Assembly: GCA_039105265.1 (NCBI GenBank)
Contig: JAPFFF010000071.1
Coordinates: forward strand, 62,001 to 126,000
DNA: 64,000 nt
Direction: 5' to 3'
Source of the DNA: Tritrichomonas musculus
Taxonomy: Eukaryota > Parabasalia > Tritrichomonadida > Tritrichomonadidae
A program made the position numbers and the translations under genes. This document shows positions 1-9,478 of the stretch, in pieces (positions within the stretch are counted from its first letter, which is position 1; every line of letters begins with the position of its first letter). The notes below the pieces were generated by a model that was not told the DNA's origin, made no database searches, and was given only the letters and a program-made list of their open reading frames with translations.

Positions 1-351
1 AATAACTCCACAGATCTTATGCAACATAATGCAAAATAATATGAATTTATTTAGTTTTTAATGAGTACGTTTATTATTATACTCATTAAATAAAATCAAA
101 TTTTCTTAGGTTTTATTAGCTTTGTCGTAGTTAATTTCTGGATTATTTGTATTTACTATATTTTAAGCAAAGATATCAAATATTATTGACATTTATCCTC
201 TCTTTTGGTGCAAAATTAATATTTTTTTTATCTAGGTTGATTCAATCTTGTCAAAAATAACACGGAAACTCAATTTTCAGTTATATATATAATATATAAC
301 CAATATTTCTGTTTTCATGAACAAAATTTTTATATTTTTCAACCAAAATTT
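1..351. other. AT-rich intergenic DNA, no gene seen
   Basis: No open frame with a recognisable product is visible. The stretch is low-complexity A/T sequence with a short run of alternating TA near 285-300. Confidence 0.5.
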
Positions 352-765
352 TTATCTTTTTTTTTTCTCCAGAAAATGAAAAATACCATAATAAGCAATA
401 TCAATAAAAAAGAAAACACCAAATAAAATAAGACCTACTAGAGCTATTGCTCCTGTAATCATTATTGCTAAATAAATTGTTCTATATCCCATATCAATTG
501 ATATAGGTTTATAATTATTTGAAAGAGCTAAACAACCAGTGTAAATTGGAAATGGGATAAAGATACCAAATAAAATAACATATCCAAAAATTGTTAAAAA
601 TGATCTTGGATTATTAATTATTTGTGATAATGGTACTAAAATTGAAACTGCTTTGAGAATTCCAAAAATAAAAAATGTTTTTTCTGCACTTTTCATATCG
701 GATTCTGTTGGTATATCATCATAATGATAATAATGAGTGAGATTAATGCGATCTAATAATTTCAT
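352..765 (-). CDS. Small multi-pass membrane protein, unknown function
   Basis: I do not recognise a family. The frame is open from 828, but I prefer the ATG at 765 (protein starts MKLLDRINL). The 21 extra residues upstream are lysine-rich and overlap the end of a divergent surface-protein relic. From 765 the product is about 137 residues. It has a short polar N-terminus, then about four hydrophobic segments (FFIFGILKAVSILVPL, FLTIFGYVILFGIFIPF, TIYLAIMITGAIALVGLILF, VFFFIDIAYYGIF) and a basic tail ending EKKKR. It is probably an integral membrane protein of the secretory pathway. It lies head to head with the decayed surface-protein gene at 901-2428. No initiator motif is clear. Confidence 0.5.
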   Translation of the reverse strand: MKLLDRINLTHYYHYDDIPTESDMKSAEKTFFIFGILKAVSILVPLSQIINNPRSFLTIFGYVILFGIFIPFPIYTGCLALSNNYKPISIDMGYRTIYLAIMITGAIALVGLILFGVFFFIDIAYYGIFHFLEKKKR

Positions 766-900
766 TTTGAACGTGTAATTTTTCTTTTTCTTCTCTGCAA
801 ATTTCGATTTCTGCGATGACAGATTCAATATATGTTGCTAAATGAGTTGATTCGCTATTTGTTTGTTCGATTAGAGAAGGAAAATGCTGAACTTTTTGAT

Positions 901-2428
901 AAGCAGAATCAATAGCTTGTAATGAAGGAATTGAATCAGATGAAACTTCTGAAACAACAGTAGGATTAACTCCTGGAACCGTAGATAAGAAATTAAATGA
1001 TTTTGAAGAATTTGGAGTCAAGCTTCCAGTTCTGTATACAAGACCCAACAACGGAAAGTATACTGGTAAATGTTTCAAATGTTCAGATCCAAATTGCATT
1101 TTATGTAGCGCATCTGATGAATGCTATTCTTGTAATGAAGGTTATAATGTTGATACATATAAATTTTCACCTCATTTCATGAAATGTATTCCATTAAATT
1201 ATGACACCCCATGTTCTGCTGATTATTGTGATAAATGTATATATGAAAATTCTGATTTATGTGCAATATGTAAATCTAATTATACTCTTAATGAATATGG
1301 TTCATGTACGAAAATTATAACAGAACTTCCAAGAGAAGAAAAGATACCTGTTATAGATACAATTAAAAATGAAGATATTTATGAAAATGGAACATGTACA
1401 TTAAATATATCAGATTATAAAGAAACAAATGACAATGAAGTTTTAACAATTCCGTTAAATTATAATTCTGATTCCTTGATTCCTAAAGAAATTATAATTG
1501 TTGATAATCATAAAAAACAAAATATTGAAATAGAAATCATTTCAGGAATTAGTGAACTTGCAATAAAATGCCCAAATCAGAATATTGATATCATTCCATC
1601 ATCAGGATTACCAGTGACACTTAATTTCTCTAAATCAACTCATGCATCCTTGAAAAATGCAGTAGGAGAAGTCACGATTAATGGTGCTGATGGTGCAGAT
1701 AAAGTAACTTTTAATGAAATTCAACCATCATCCAATAATTTCAGAATTATTCCTAATGTTCCTATTGAAATTAATTTGGTTGATTTTAATAGTACACAAT
1801 CATTACTTGTTGATTCAAATTAGAGAGTTGACATTAAATCTATTAAAGTTCAACAAAAAGCAACAGCAACAATTTCAGATGTAAAAATAGATGGACCTAT
1901 AAGATTTGGATTATCATCAAGTCTAAACATAAATGAAAAAGTTGATTTATCTGATTCTTCTCTTAGTATACAATATACTGACTCACAAAATACAAATAAA
2001 GCTCCAATAAATGGTAAAATAAATAAAAACATAAAACCAAAATCAATCGTATTGGTTAATGGCATTGAAGATAAATTTTTGATTGCAGAATCTGAATCTG
2101 ATTTTAATTGTAATTCATAGAAAGACGTTATAATAAGTGAAGTAACTAATTCAAAGTTTAATGAATTGGATTTCGATTGTCCTGATAAAGATTCAGATGG
2201 AAATCCAATTTATCGCCTTTATGCTCAAGAAAAAGTTAAACCTCCCGATAATAAAGGAAATAAATTACCTGCTGGTGCAATTGCTGGAATTGTAATTGGT
2301 GTCGTTGTCGTTGTTGGCGCTGTCATTTTCCTTCTTGTTTATTTCCTTGTCTTTAAAAAAGAAAAACAACAATGAATCATCAGATCAAGAAGCTGACAAT
2401 GATAAAGATGCTAATGAGGTATAATTTC
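901..2428 (+). pseudogene. Decayed cysteine-rich type I surface protein
   Basis: One reading frame runs from after a stop at 898-900 to 2375, interrupted by two in-frame TAG codons (1821-1823 and 2118-2120). No start codon precedes 1179, so the 5' end, presumably with the signal peptide, is missing. The N-terminal part is rich in paired cysteines (CFKCSDPNCILCSASDECYSC, near 1075-1130, then CDKCIYENSDLCAICKSNY), resembling the furin/EGF-like repeats of trichomonad surface proteins. The C-terminus (2275-2355) is a glycine/valine transmembrane helix (AGAIAGIVIGVVVVVGAVIF) followed by lysines. At the A-run near 2357-2370 the frame shifts. In the next frame an acidic tail (NNESSDQEADNDKDANEV, then TAA) continues, as expected for a short cytoplasmic tail. 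I read this as a truncated, frameshifted host gene; stop read-through is less likely. Confidence 0.7.
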
Positions 2429-2570
2429 GATTTTAAAAAGTATTTTTGGAAAAAGAACTAATTAATAAACCAAAAATACCTTTTTTTTTTTGATAAATCG
2501 TATTTGACAGCAGACAGACCTTAGTCAATTGTTTCCAGCCGAGGTCAATTTTGCAGCAGTGGTCAATATA

Positions 2571-2617
2571 TTCCCAGTGTCTTTATAGTCCCTAGGTTGG
2601 GCTTAGACACTGGGGAA
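2571..2617. repeat. Short hairpin (12-13 bp stem)
   Basis: The arm ttcccagtgtct at 2571-2582 pairs with agacactggggaa at 2605-2617, with one extra G, around a 22-base loop. It lies between the decayed surface protein and the Rho relic in locally GC-richer DNA. Confidence 0.45.
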
Positions 2618-2728
2618 AACTGCTCGCAAAAATGATTGAGTTTGTCTGCTTTCAAAAGCGATCAATCATAATTTTTTAAATTTTTAAAATTTTTGAAATT
2701 TTCAAATCACGATTTTTTATTTCATTGT

Positions 2729-3270
2729 CCAAATGCTTAAAAAAAATTATTACTTTAAATAAAGCACATCAAACGCGTGGTAGTTGGTGATAAAATTTCT
2801 GGGAAAACTATTCTTCTCATCAGCTATACAATAAACGCATTTCCTGGCGAATATTTTCCAATGGTTGAAGACCAAGCAATTAATATCCAACTTTGGGATA
2901 CATCTGGTCAAGAAGATTATAAAAAAATTCGCCCATTATCATACATTGGAGCAGATGTTTTTATTTTAGCATTTTCCCTTTGCGATCCAACATCACTTGA
3001 AAACATTGAAAACATTTGGCTGCCAGAAATCACAGAACACTGTCCGGGCACACCTTACATACTCGTTGGAACGAACTCATCATTTCGTGATGAATTTTCG
3101 ATCCATGAAACAGAATACAAATCGAAAGGATGGGAACCAGTATCAACAGAGAGAAGTGAAGAAATGAAAAATAAAATTTGTGCAGCTGATTACGTTGAAT
3201 GCGACCCACTCAAACAATTTCATCTTAAAGAAGTTTTTGAATCAGCCATAAAATGCGTTTTTCATCCTAT
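2729..3270 (+). pseudogene. Broken copy of the Rho-type GTPase at 6781
   Basis: This is a near-identical copy of the intact GTPase about 4 kb downstream. Homology begins about 50 bases before the source gene's ATG, so the promoter was copied too, but the initiator TCATTAC is here TTATTAC. The start codon is destroyed by a small insertion/substitution (ataaagc for atgaaac). An internal 36-base deletion removes 12 residues covering most of switch I (VPTVFDNYSANV region), including its threonine. The rest (WDTSGQEDYKK, the Rho-type middle, YVECDPL) stays in frame. Similarity to the source stops abruptly near 3270, before the polybasic tail. The copy cannot make a normal GTPase. Confidence 0.85.
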
Positions 3271-3574
3271 AAATATCACAATTATTTTTTGAGATATTTA
3301 AAATTTTCCAATCATTTAGCTGACCAACATGAAAAATTCCAATCTATTTTTAAAGATTTGGGATTTAAACATGATTCAAAAATAGACTTGGATTATTATA
3401 TCGAGTCCATAAAATGGAATTTTAAATATCTCAAAAAACAATTGAATGATAAAAACCATCCAGTCAAGTCTCACTAAAGAAGAAATCTCAGAAATTTTAA
3501 GAAATTCAATGATAAGCATTTACGAACAATTACGATTTCCAAATATCCTTTTTATTAATACATTAGACGCTTAA
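3271..3574 (+). pseudogene. Fragment of an unidentified coding sequence joined to the Rho relic
   Basis: Straight after the breakpoint of the Rho copy an open frame continues (FLRYLKFSNHLADQHEKF ... SIKWNFKYLKKQLNDKNHP). It shifts by one base near 3465 into a second frame (SLTKEEISEILRNSMISIYEQ ... INTLDA) ending at TAA 3572-3574. The amino-acid make-up, charged and helical with no low complexity, suggests a genuine 3' gene end carrying one frameshift. I do not recognise the family. The junction implies that two unrelated gene pieces were joined by recombination. Confidence 0.45.
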
Positions 3575-3582
3575 CTTTCACT

Positions 3583-3584
<2 letters not shown>

Positions 3585-3629
<45 letters not shown>
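3585..3629. repeat. Poly-T run (45 bases)
   Basis: An uninterrupted homopolymer of T lies just after the end of the fused relic. The position resembles a poly(A) tail on the opposite strand, but no element or retrocopy boundary accompanies it. Confidence 0.8.
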
Positions 3630-3635
<6 letters not shown>

Positions 3636-3821
3636 AAAGATAATCCACAATTGGAAACTTTTTGAAAGAAAACAAAACTTTCAGAAAAACTTGCATTTTA
3701 TTGAAACCAAAATTCCTATATTTATTTGGCCACATAATTCAAAAAGTGACATGCATTTCTACGTTTGCTAATGCAAAATATAATCGATGGAAACTAATTG
3801 TATATCATGTGATATATTATA

Positions 3822-5336
3822 TCACCACCCGACGTTGTATTTATTTCTTTTGTTTATTTTAATTGTACCAAAAAATTCAACTGATGATAAATATAAATTA
3901 AGGCCTCCAGAAGCATTGAATCCTGTCATTTTAATTCTTATATAACGATAAAAATTTGATTTTTCATTTTTATAAATTGAAACGTCATTGCTGCCAGGCC
4001 AGGCATTTATATGCCTTCTCGTAATTGACTCCCATTTTTCGTGGTCATTTGATCCAACGATTTCCCAATCAATGAATTTTGCAGTTGGTATTCCAATTGT
4101 TCTATAACAGTACTTTTCAATTGACACTTTGAAATCTTTGAAATCGAATTGAATGAATGTATTCCAGCCATTATTTGTGCAAAAACACGACTGAAAATCT
4201 TTATCGATTAAGTTGTAACTATGATTCTTCAATTCTTCACTAGAAGATATTTCAATGAGACCTTTCAAATGCGAATTACCGCCGCATTTATTGTTTAAAT
4301 AATTGAAAATTCCATTGAAAAATTGGTTCTCTTTAAATTCAAAAATCAATGGTTCTAAAAATCTTTTTGACTTTGTTTTCAATTCAGATACTGAATCTTC
4401 ATTCAATGGAGTTAAAAGACGCGTTGAAAGTGAATTCCAAATTTCTATGGTAATATCTGAAAAAGTGACTTCTTCTAAGAAAACTTTCATAACTTTTTCA
4501 GTGATAAATTCAAAATGAACAAAAGGAAGAAAACGATAACGAAAATCATCTTTCATTTGAAGAATTTGAAATAAAAAACTATCTTCATCTTGAATTTGAA
4601 AATCTTCTCTTGAAATTGCTTTTTCTATGATTTCTTCTTTCATTTCATTTAACATGTCAGTGTCTATTTCAATGAAATGATTTTTGACATATTCAATTTC
4701 ATTCGTTGGGTCAATTCCGCAAATTTCTTTTAATCGAAGTCGTTCAATTAGATCCACATCATTTTCAATGATTTTTTCTTCTAAATTTGCTATCTTTAAA
4801 TAATCTTTCAAATTTTCATTAATTATTTGAACAAAAATCGAATTTCCAAGATCATTGAATAGTTTGAGGAGAATCAAAATTTCAATTATCGATGTTTTTT
4901 GCTGTTTTTCGTTGAGTTGAAAAATAATATAATCTTCAATTTCGCACTGGCATGTTTTTTTAAGAATCTCATATAGCTTTTTTTGTATCATTTTCTTTAA
5001 ATCATATTCAGAGGGAAAATCAATTTGAGATTCTGGCGAATTGGTAGGCATATTTAAAATTAAGTTATGATATGTTTCAATGATTTTAGAAAATTCATCG
5101 CTATGAAAAGCAAAAGACCAGGAAGTTCTGTCAATTTGAAAACTTTTTGCAATTAATGGCGAAATAAAAGAAGCAATAAGTCGATTACATTTGATTTTTT
5201 TATTATCAATAAAAAATATGAAATTCTTCGGGTTTTCTATATTATTGATGGTCTGCAATAAGTTATTCATTCCTTCTATGACATAACTTTGCTTAAAAGT
5301 TATCTCACTCTTAGTTTCAGTTTTATTAAAAAACAT
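3822..5336 (-). CDS. BTB-like / F5-8C (discoidin-like) domain protein
   Basis: The product is 504 residues. Residues about 35-120 (NFIFFIDNKKIKCNRLIASFISPLIAKSF ...) look like the divergent BTB/POZ-type fold common in trichomonad protein families: a ligand strand, then 'N-R-I-A-S-F-I-S-P-I' followed by helices. A helical middle region follows (about 120-340). The C-terminal 150 residues match an F5/8 type C (discoidin) domain: SCFCTNNGWNTFIQFDFKDFKV, then TAKFIDWEIVGSNDHEKWESI, YRYIRIKMTGFNASGG and LSSVEFFGTI. Such domains bind carbohydrates or lipids outside cells, but no signal peptide is visible, so a cytoplasmic adaptor role is more likely. The start at 5336 is the only Met close to the conserved N-terminus. 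It stands alone, with relics on both sides. Confidence 0.8.
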   Translation of the reverse strand: MFFNKTETKSEITFKQSYVIEGMNNLLQTINNIENPKNFIFFIDNKKIKCNRLIASFISPLIAKSFQIDRTSWSFAFHSDEFSKIIETYHNLILNMPTNSPESQIDFPSEYDLKKMIQKKLYEILKKTCQCEIEDYIIFQLNEKQQKTSIIEILILLKLFNDLGNSIFVQIINENLKDYLKIANLEEKIIENDVDLIERLRLKEICGIDPTNEIEYVKNHFIEIDTDMLNEMKEEIIEKAISREDFQIQDEDSFLFQILQMKDDFRYRFLPFVHFEFITEKVMKVFLEEVTFSDITIEIWNSLSTRLLTPLNEDSVSELKTKSKRFLEPLIFEFKENQFFNGIFNYLNNKCGGNSHLKGLIEISSSEELKNHSYNLIDKDFQSCFCTNNGWNTFIQFDFKDFKVSIEKYCYRTIGIPTAKFIDWEIVGSNDHEKWESITRRHINAWPGSNDVSIYKNEKSNFYRYIRIKMTGFNASGGLNLYLSSVEFFGTIKINKRNKYNVGW

Positions 5337-5421
5337 TGAAGAAAATAAAATATAAACTTATCAAAATTTAAAAAATTGAATAGAATAACAAAAAGTTTCA
5401 AAATCAACATAATTTTTTTGA

Positions 5422-5655
5422 GATATCAAAATAGAATATCAAGAATATATCAGACAAAAATCAGAGCTGTATGAACATTTTCTTTGTTACATTGATGATG
5501 AAGATTATGATAATGAACATTTTGACGAAATTCTTACAATTATTCAAAAGCATAAATATCAAGAAAATCTTATAAGAATTCAAGTCGATACTTTATCTTA
5601 TCAGCGATATAAACAAGAACCATCATCATACAAGCAAATTCATCACGAAAATTGA
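5422..5655 (+). pseudogene. Relic of an ankyrin-family N-terminal domain
   Basis: An open frame without a start codon (stop at 5419-5421) reads DIKIEYQEYIRQKSELYEHF and then CYIDDEDYDNEHFDEILTII before a TGA at 5653-5655. This resembles the opening of the three ankyrin-family proteins elsewhere in this window (NKRAIQAALLNYIDGENDDF at 16.6 kb; NIHNTLLYFIDNESDIEENF at 39.8 kb). It is a short remnant, on the opposite strand from the intact members. Confidence 0.6.
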
Positions 5656-6768
5656 GTGAGTTCTTTCAAATTATTCAGATCAAAGTAAGCATACCTCCAC
5701 TTGACGGTTCCTCCATTGGAGGAAAAAATTATCTCAATTGAAATTGATCAAAATGAACAAAGTCGATTACAATTTTACATAGCAAGCAAAAGATAGATTA
5801 TCTACCAGGCGATGAAAGTCGCATGGATTACTCAAAAGCACTAGAAAAGTAATCTTTAACTGAACCTGAGAAAGTTACTCAGACAAGAAAACAGACAACA
5901 CTTCAGTGAAAATAATCTGAGAACTTCCATATATATTGTGTTGCAGAAAACAAGTGCAAACGACATCGCAATTGTCATAATAAGAGTTTGTCAAAGCGGC
6001 TTATCAAAATGCATAGAATTTTATAAAATTACACCCTTTAACTTAAAAAAAGGTTTAGCTTGTTAGTGATATAAAATTGAGAGTCTTTAAAGCCATTGCT
6101 AATAATATGGTAATGATTACCCAAAAGAGACTTTTTGTAAGGGCTTTCAAAAAATTGAATAGGAAATTTTTTACCCTCATTGGTAGGGTCTCGGATACTC
6201 TTGACATCTACCAGGCTGTATGTAACCTCGGTAAAAATTATGTAAAAATATAAAAAGATTAAAAATAATTTTTTAAAAGCATTAACAAAAAGTCTCTTTT
6301 GGGTATTCAATGCCACAATATCAAGTAAGAAAAGTCAAAACAGATTCATATCATGAAATTGAGAGATATCATACCTCAAATCATTCAAACTGATCCAAAC
6401 AATAAGAAAATATGTGACAACATTTTAGATTATGAATATTTCACATCTTAATTGTGTATATGAAAATTCGTTTTCATGACAAAAATTGGTAATTCAAATG
6501 AAAATAAAAAAAAATATTTTTTTTCCACTTTATATTATCATTCAAAAAGTTCATATCTTTAAAACATCACCGTCGCTTATATATCATTTAGGATTAAATT
6601 TTGTTATGATCTCTTATTCTACCCAAGTTTATATGTTTTCATGATGATGCTTCTGATGAATGATGAATTTTTTCAAATAAATAAATTGAATTAAAATTTA
6701 CGAACATTTAACTTTTTTTTATCAAAAAGTTAAAAATTTTAATATGCTGCCAAATGCTATTAAAAAAA
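5656..6768. other. Intergenic DNA with decayed sequence and an inverted repeat
   Basis: No continuous gene is visible. Short open stretches near 5680-5860 may be further remnants of the ankyrin relic but cannot be assigned. The inverted repeat at 6116-6307 is listed separately. Confidence 0.4.
6116..6307. repeat. Small inverted-repeat (MITE-like) element
   Basis: Arms 6119-6138 (acccaaaagagactttttgt) and 6285-6304 are perfect reverse complements over 20 bases. Similarity continues imperfectly inward to about 41 bases each. The 146-base centre is locally GC-richer than its surroundings. No convincing target-site duplication is visible, so mobility is inferred only from the structure. Confidence 0.5.
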
Positions 6769-6775
6769 TCATTAC
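6769..6775 (+). promoter_or_regulatory. Initiator-like element of the Rho-type GTPase
   Basis: TCATTAC matches the parabasalid initiator pattern TCA[C/T][T/A][T/A]. The A at 6771 would be the transcription start, giving a 10-base leader to the ATG at 6781. The decayed copy at 2.7 kb has lost the C. Confidence 0.55.
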
Positions 6776-6780
6776 TTTAA

Positions 6781-7410
6781 ATGAAACATATCAAATGCGT
6801 TGTAGTTGGTGATACAATTTCTGGGAAAACTACTCTTCTCATCAGCTATACAACAAACGCATTTCCTGGCGAATATGTTCCAACTGTTTTTGATAATTAC
6901 TCAGCTAATGTCTTGGTTGAAGACCAAGCAATTAATATCCAACTTTGGGATACATCTGGTCAAGAAGATTATAAAAAACTTCGCCCATTATCATACATTG
7001 GAGCAGATGTTTTTATTTTAGCATTTTCCCTTTGCGATCCAACATCACTTGAAAACATTGAAAACATTTGGCTGCCAGAAATCACAGAACACTGTCCGGG
7101 CACACCTTACATACTCGTTGGAACGAACTCATCATTTCGTGATGAATTTTCGATCCATGAAACAGAATACAAATCGAAAGGATGGGAACCAGTATCAACA
7201 GAGAGAAGTGAAGAAATGAAAAATAAAATTTGTGCAGCTGATTACGTTGAATGCGACCCACTCAAACAATTTCATCTTAAAGAAGTTTTTGAATCAGCCA
7301 TAAAATGCGTTTTGCATCCTCCTTCTAAATTAATAGGAAAACCCATAAAGAATAAAAAGAAAAGGAAGTTTCGTTTCAAATTTTGTTGTTCCACAGATTC
7401 TTGTGATTAA
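6781..7410 (+). CDS. Rho/Rac-type small GTPase, atypical
   Basis: The product is 209 residues. The P-loop GDTISGKT is at about residues 10-17, switch I VPTVFDNYSANV at about 36-47, switch II WDTSGQEDY at about 60-68 (the Q matching Ras Q61), then a Rho-type continuation LRPLSYIGADVFILAFS. Two guanine-recognition motifs are altered. The Rho TKxD motif reads GTNSSFRD, with serine where the specificity aspartate should be, and the [S/T]A[K/L] loop reads ECDPL. The tail is strongly polybasic (KNKKKRKFRFKFCC) but the protein ends CCSTDSCD, so a normal CaaX box is absent. Membrane association could come from the basic patch plus the CC pair. It likely regulates actin or vesicle traffic. The start is fixed by an initiator 10 bases upstream. 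A broken copy lies at 2729-3270. Confidence 0.9.
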   Translation: MKHIKCVVVGDTISGKTTLLISYTTNAFPGEYVPTVFDNYSANVLVEDQAINIQLWDTSGQEDYKKLRPLSYIGADVFILAFSLCDPTSLENIENIWLPEITEHCPGTPYILVGTNSSFRDEFSIHETEYKSKGWEPVSTERSEEMKNKICAADYVECDPLKQFHLKEVFESAIKCVLHPPSKLIGKPIKNKKKRKFRFKFCCSTDSCD

Positions 7411-7820
7411 TAATAAGATTGGTAATATTTCCAAAAATGTCTTTTTTGCCATTGTCATATCACATTGGCAACATCTTAAATACGATTTTTTAATAGTTAA
7501 TCTTTTTTTTTTTTTTTTATTTTTATTTTTTTTTTTTTTACCTTTTAATTATATCTCAATTTATATCAGGATTATTCAACATTTGTTTTTTGGCCATCCC
7601 TGGTTAAGCTCTTATAATAGCTCGTTCATTGATAGTAATTGTACAATGTAAAAATTTTAACTTTTTGATATATTTTTTCCACCATTCAATTTTTTATGCC
7701 ATAGTTTATATAATAATAAATAGTTTATGCATAATATTTAATATTTTATAAATAAACAAGTAGAAATATCAAATATTACTCAATTTACTAATTGTTAAAA
7801 TAATATAAGACAAATGATGA
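7411..7820. other. AT-rich intergenic DNA
   Basis: T-rich runs near 7503-7540; no supported gene seen. Confidence 0.5.
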
Positions 7821-8660
7821 TTATTCAAATGATTTTTGGAAATGAATCAATTCATCCAAAACATCGCCTGATTTCATTCTTGGATCGACATTCTTCAAGA
7901 AGTACACATAAGTGCCAAATATGTCATTAGCGTTCTTCATACTGATCATCGCTGGCGAGTACCTCATGTGCAGGGCCAAGTCGTTCATGTCCTTCTTGTC
8001 GTTCATCCTCGAATAGCGTCACCTGCAGGACGGACCTCAGCATCTCCTCCTTCTGGCTGCACTGCAGGTAGAAGACTTTGCACGGCGAGCTGACTTTCAT
8101 CGGGCCGACATTCGAAACGTGCGAAACTGAGCAGTTGTCGCGCATGCAAGTGAAAGGGAAGAGATGCTCCTTGCAGAACCAGTAGTTCTGCTTCAGCTGG
8201 TTGAAGCTGCTTCTGAACGACGCGTTTATCTCGCCAATCGTCATTTTCGGATTCGCGCCAGAAACGGACATCGTGAAGTCTGTGTACGCGCTTCCGAACG
8301 AGTTGCTGACTCGCTCCTTCGGAACGAGGCGCCGCAGGTCCATGCAGTTCTCGAGGCCGATGGGGCCGTGTTTGCCGTTTTTCGCATTGGTCGCCATGCA
8401 CAGGCCCGTCCAGAGGAACTCGCTCATGTGGCTGAGCTTGTTCGCGCTGCGGTTGTAGACGTGAGGAGAGAGATCGGAGCACTTGATGTGCGCGCAGCAT
8501 CGCTTTTGAAAGAGATTGAAAGAGTCAGGCAACGTGACCTTCTCTTGGAGGTGCAGGCACGTCAGGCCCTTCTGCTTGTACGACGGGAGACGCTTCATGC
8601 ATTTTTCTTTGTTTTGGAGGAATTCGTCTTTTAACAGATCTGTGCGGAGGTCTTTGCATT
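7821..8660 (-). pseudogene. CAT-fold / condensation-type acyltransferase-like gene, damaged
   Basis: The main frame (8598 down to about 8000, open to about 8660 but without a Met upstream of 8598) reads SHMSEFLWTGLCMATNAK, then MDLRRLVPKERVSNSFGSAY, then SVSHVSNVGPMKVSSPCK. This order resembles the C-terminal half of alcohol-acetyltransferase/condensation-like proteins of the CoA-dependent acyltransferase fold (a 'D-L-R' segment, then 'S-x-V-G'). The N-terminal half with the catalytic HxxxDG is absent. Near 8000 the frame shifts and continues (NDLALHMRYSPAMISMKNAN ... LIHFQKSFE) to a stop at 7821. The 7.96-8.64 kb core is far richer in G+C than its surroundings, with C/G-ending codons, while the 3' 150 bases are AT-rich. 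It is best read as a 5'-truncated, frameshifted gene. The family call is moderate. Confidence 0.5.
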
Positions 8661-8924
8661 TTATGTTATTTTAGTAATATAAAAAAATAAAAAGCAAATC
8701 AGATTCATTTTGCTTAATCTTCTGATTATTATTAATATGAAGTTTCAAAAATTTATAACGTTCAGCTTTTTTTATAATAATTTATTTTATCTTAAAAATA
8801 ATGGTATATAAAAAATAAAATAAATTAAAATAATTATCAAGATATTCATATATTTTTGAGGCGACCATTTAAATGATCTTATTCAATTTATTCAATGCAC
8901 TATCAAAATTAAAAGAAAAAAAAA
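8661..8924. other. AT-rich intergenic DNA
   Basis: Nothing recognisable; A/T-rich with no supported frame. Confidence 0.4.
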
Positions 8925-9473
8925 TCAATGTTGAATGTTTTTCTTACCACTGATATTTTCAGTTGTTAATTTAAAAACGCATGTTTGAGCTAAAAGCTGT
9001 GAATTCATGGGACTCGTTGGTTGGTCGTAATGATCAAGAATTATCGAAAGAGCTTCTTGTTTTTCTTTTTCATTTTGAATTATTTCAAATTGGCCATCAG
9101 CAATGATAGATTCGTAATACATCGATGCTGTGCAAACATCTGAATTTGGTCCATTATTTTCAACTGGCTTGATATTAGCTGATTTAACTAAAGTTATGCA
9201 AGCATGTGAATTATCTTTCAATAATTGAATTTTTCGGCCACTTTTCGCTGAATGAAAATAAAATGATGGCTTTTCAGAATTCTTCTCCCATTTTATTCCG
9301 AATGAAAGGGGAACCACGTATGGTTTGATATTATTAGATTCACTTTTGTCAATTAATCCAACTGAAGCAAATTTGCATGATTTAGCAAGCGAAAATAATT
9401 CATCCTTCGAAATAATCTGACGATCTTTTCTTCTCATTTGATTTGAAGCCATTCTTGCAAAACATGAAAGCAT
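8925..9473 (-). CDS. Nim-like / PNPOx-fold FMN-binding protein, probably hydrogenosomal
   Basis: The product is about 182 residues from the ATG at 9473. The body matches the pyridoxamine-phosphate-oxidase-like split barrel of the Nim (5-nitroimidazole reductase) group: KSCKFASVGLID, YVVPLSFGI, FYFHSAKSGRKIQLL, SHACITLV, then YESIIADGQFEII. The HSA-x-x-GRK segment corresponds to the flavin-phosphate-binding region. The frame is open to an ATG at 9488, but TCATTTT at 9485-9479 is an initiator whose start point lies downstream of that ATG, so 9473 is the likely start. From there the protein begins MLSCFARMASNQ, which looks like a trichomonad hydrogenosomal presequence (ML-S, arginine, short). 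If correct, it sits in the organelle that activates metronidazole. Nim function is inferred from sequence pattern only. Confidence 0.75.
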   Translation of the reverse strand: MLSCFARMASNQMRRKDRQIISKDELFSLAKSCKFASVGLIDKSESNNIKPYVVPLSFGIKWEKNSEKPSFYFHSAKSGRKIQLLKDNSHACITLVKSANIKPVENNGPNSDVCTASMYYESIIADGQFEIIQNEKEKQEALSIILDHYDQPTSPMNSQLLAQTCVFKLTTENISGKKNIQH

Positions 9474-9478
9474 TTTTA

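Noticed and set aside
743-1099. 118-codon minus-strand frame
   Set aside because: It is antisense to the Cys-rich surface-protein frame, which has a recognisable product; this frame has no domain pattern.
3585-3629. Poly-T run as the tail of a processed retrocopy
   Set aside because: The neighbouring Rho copy contains its source's promoter region and lies in the wrong orientation relative to the T run.
6038-6316. 92-codon frame
   Set aside because: It spans the inverted-repeat element, has no domain pattern and is AT-rich noise.
8003-8634. Several long overlapping frames (arginine/glutamine-rich and hydrophobic) on both strands
   Set aside because: GC-rich DNA gives few stops; only the frame with the acyltransferase-like pattern has meaningful residues.
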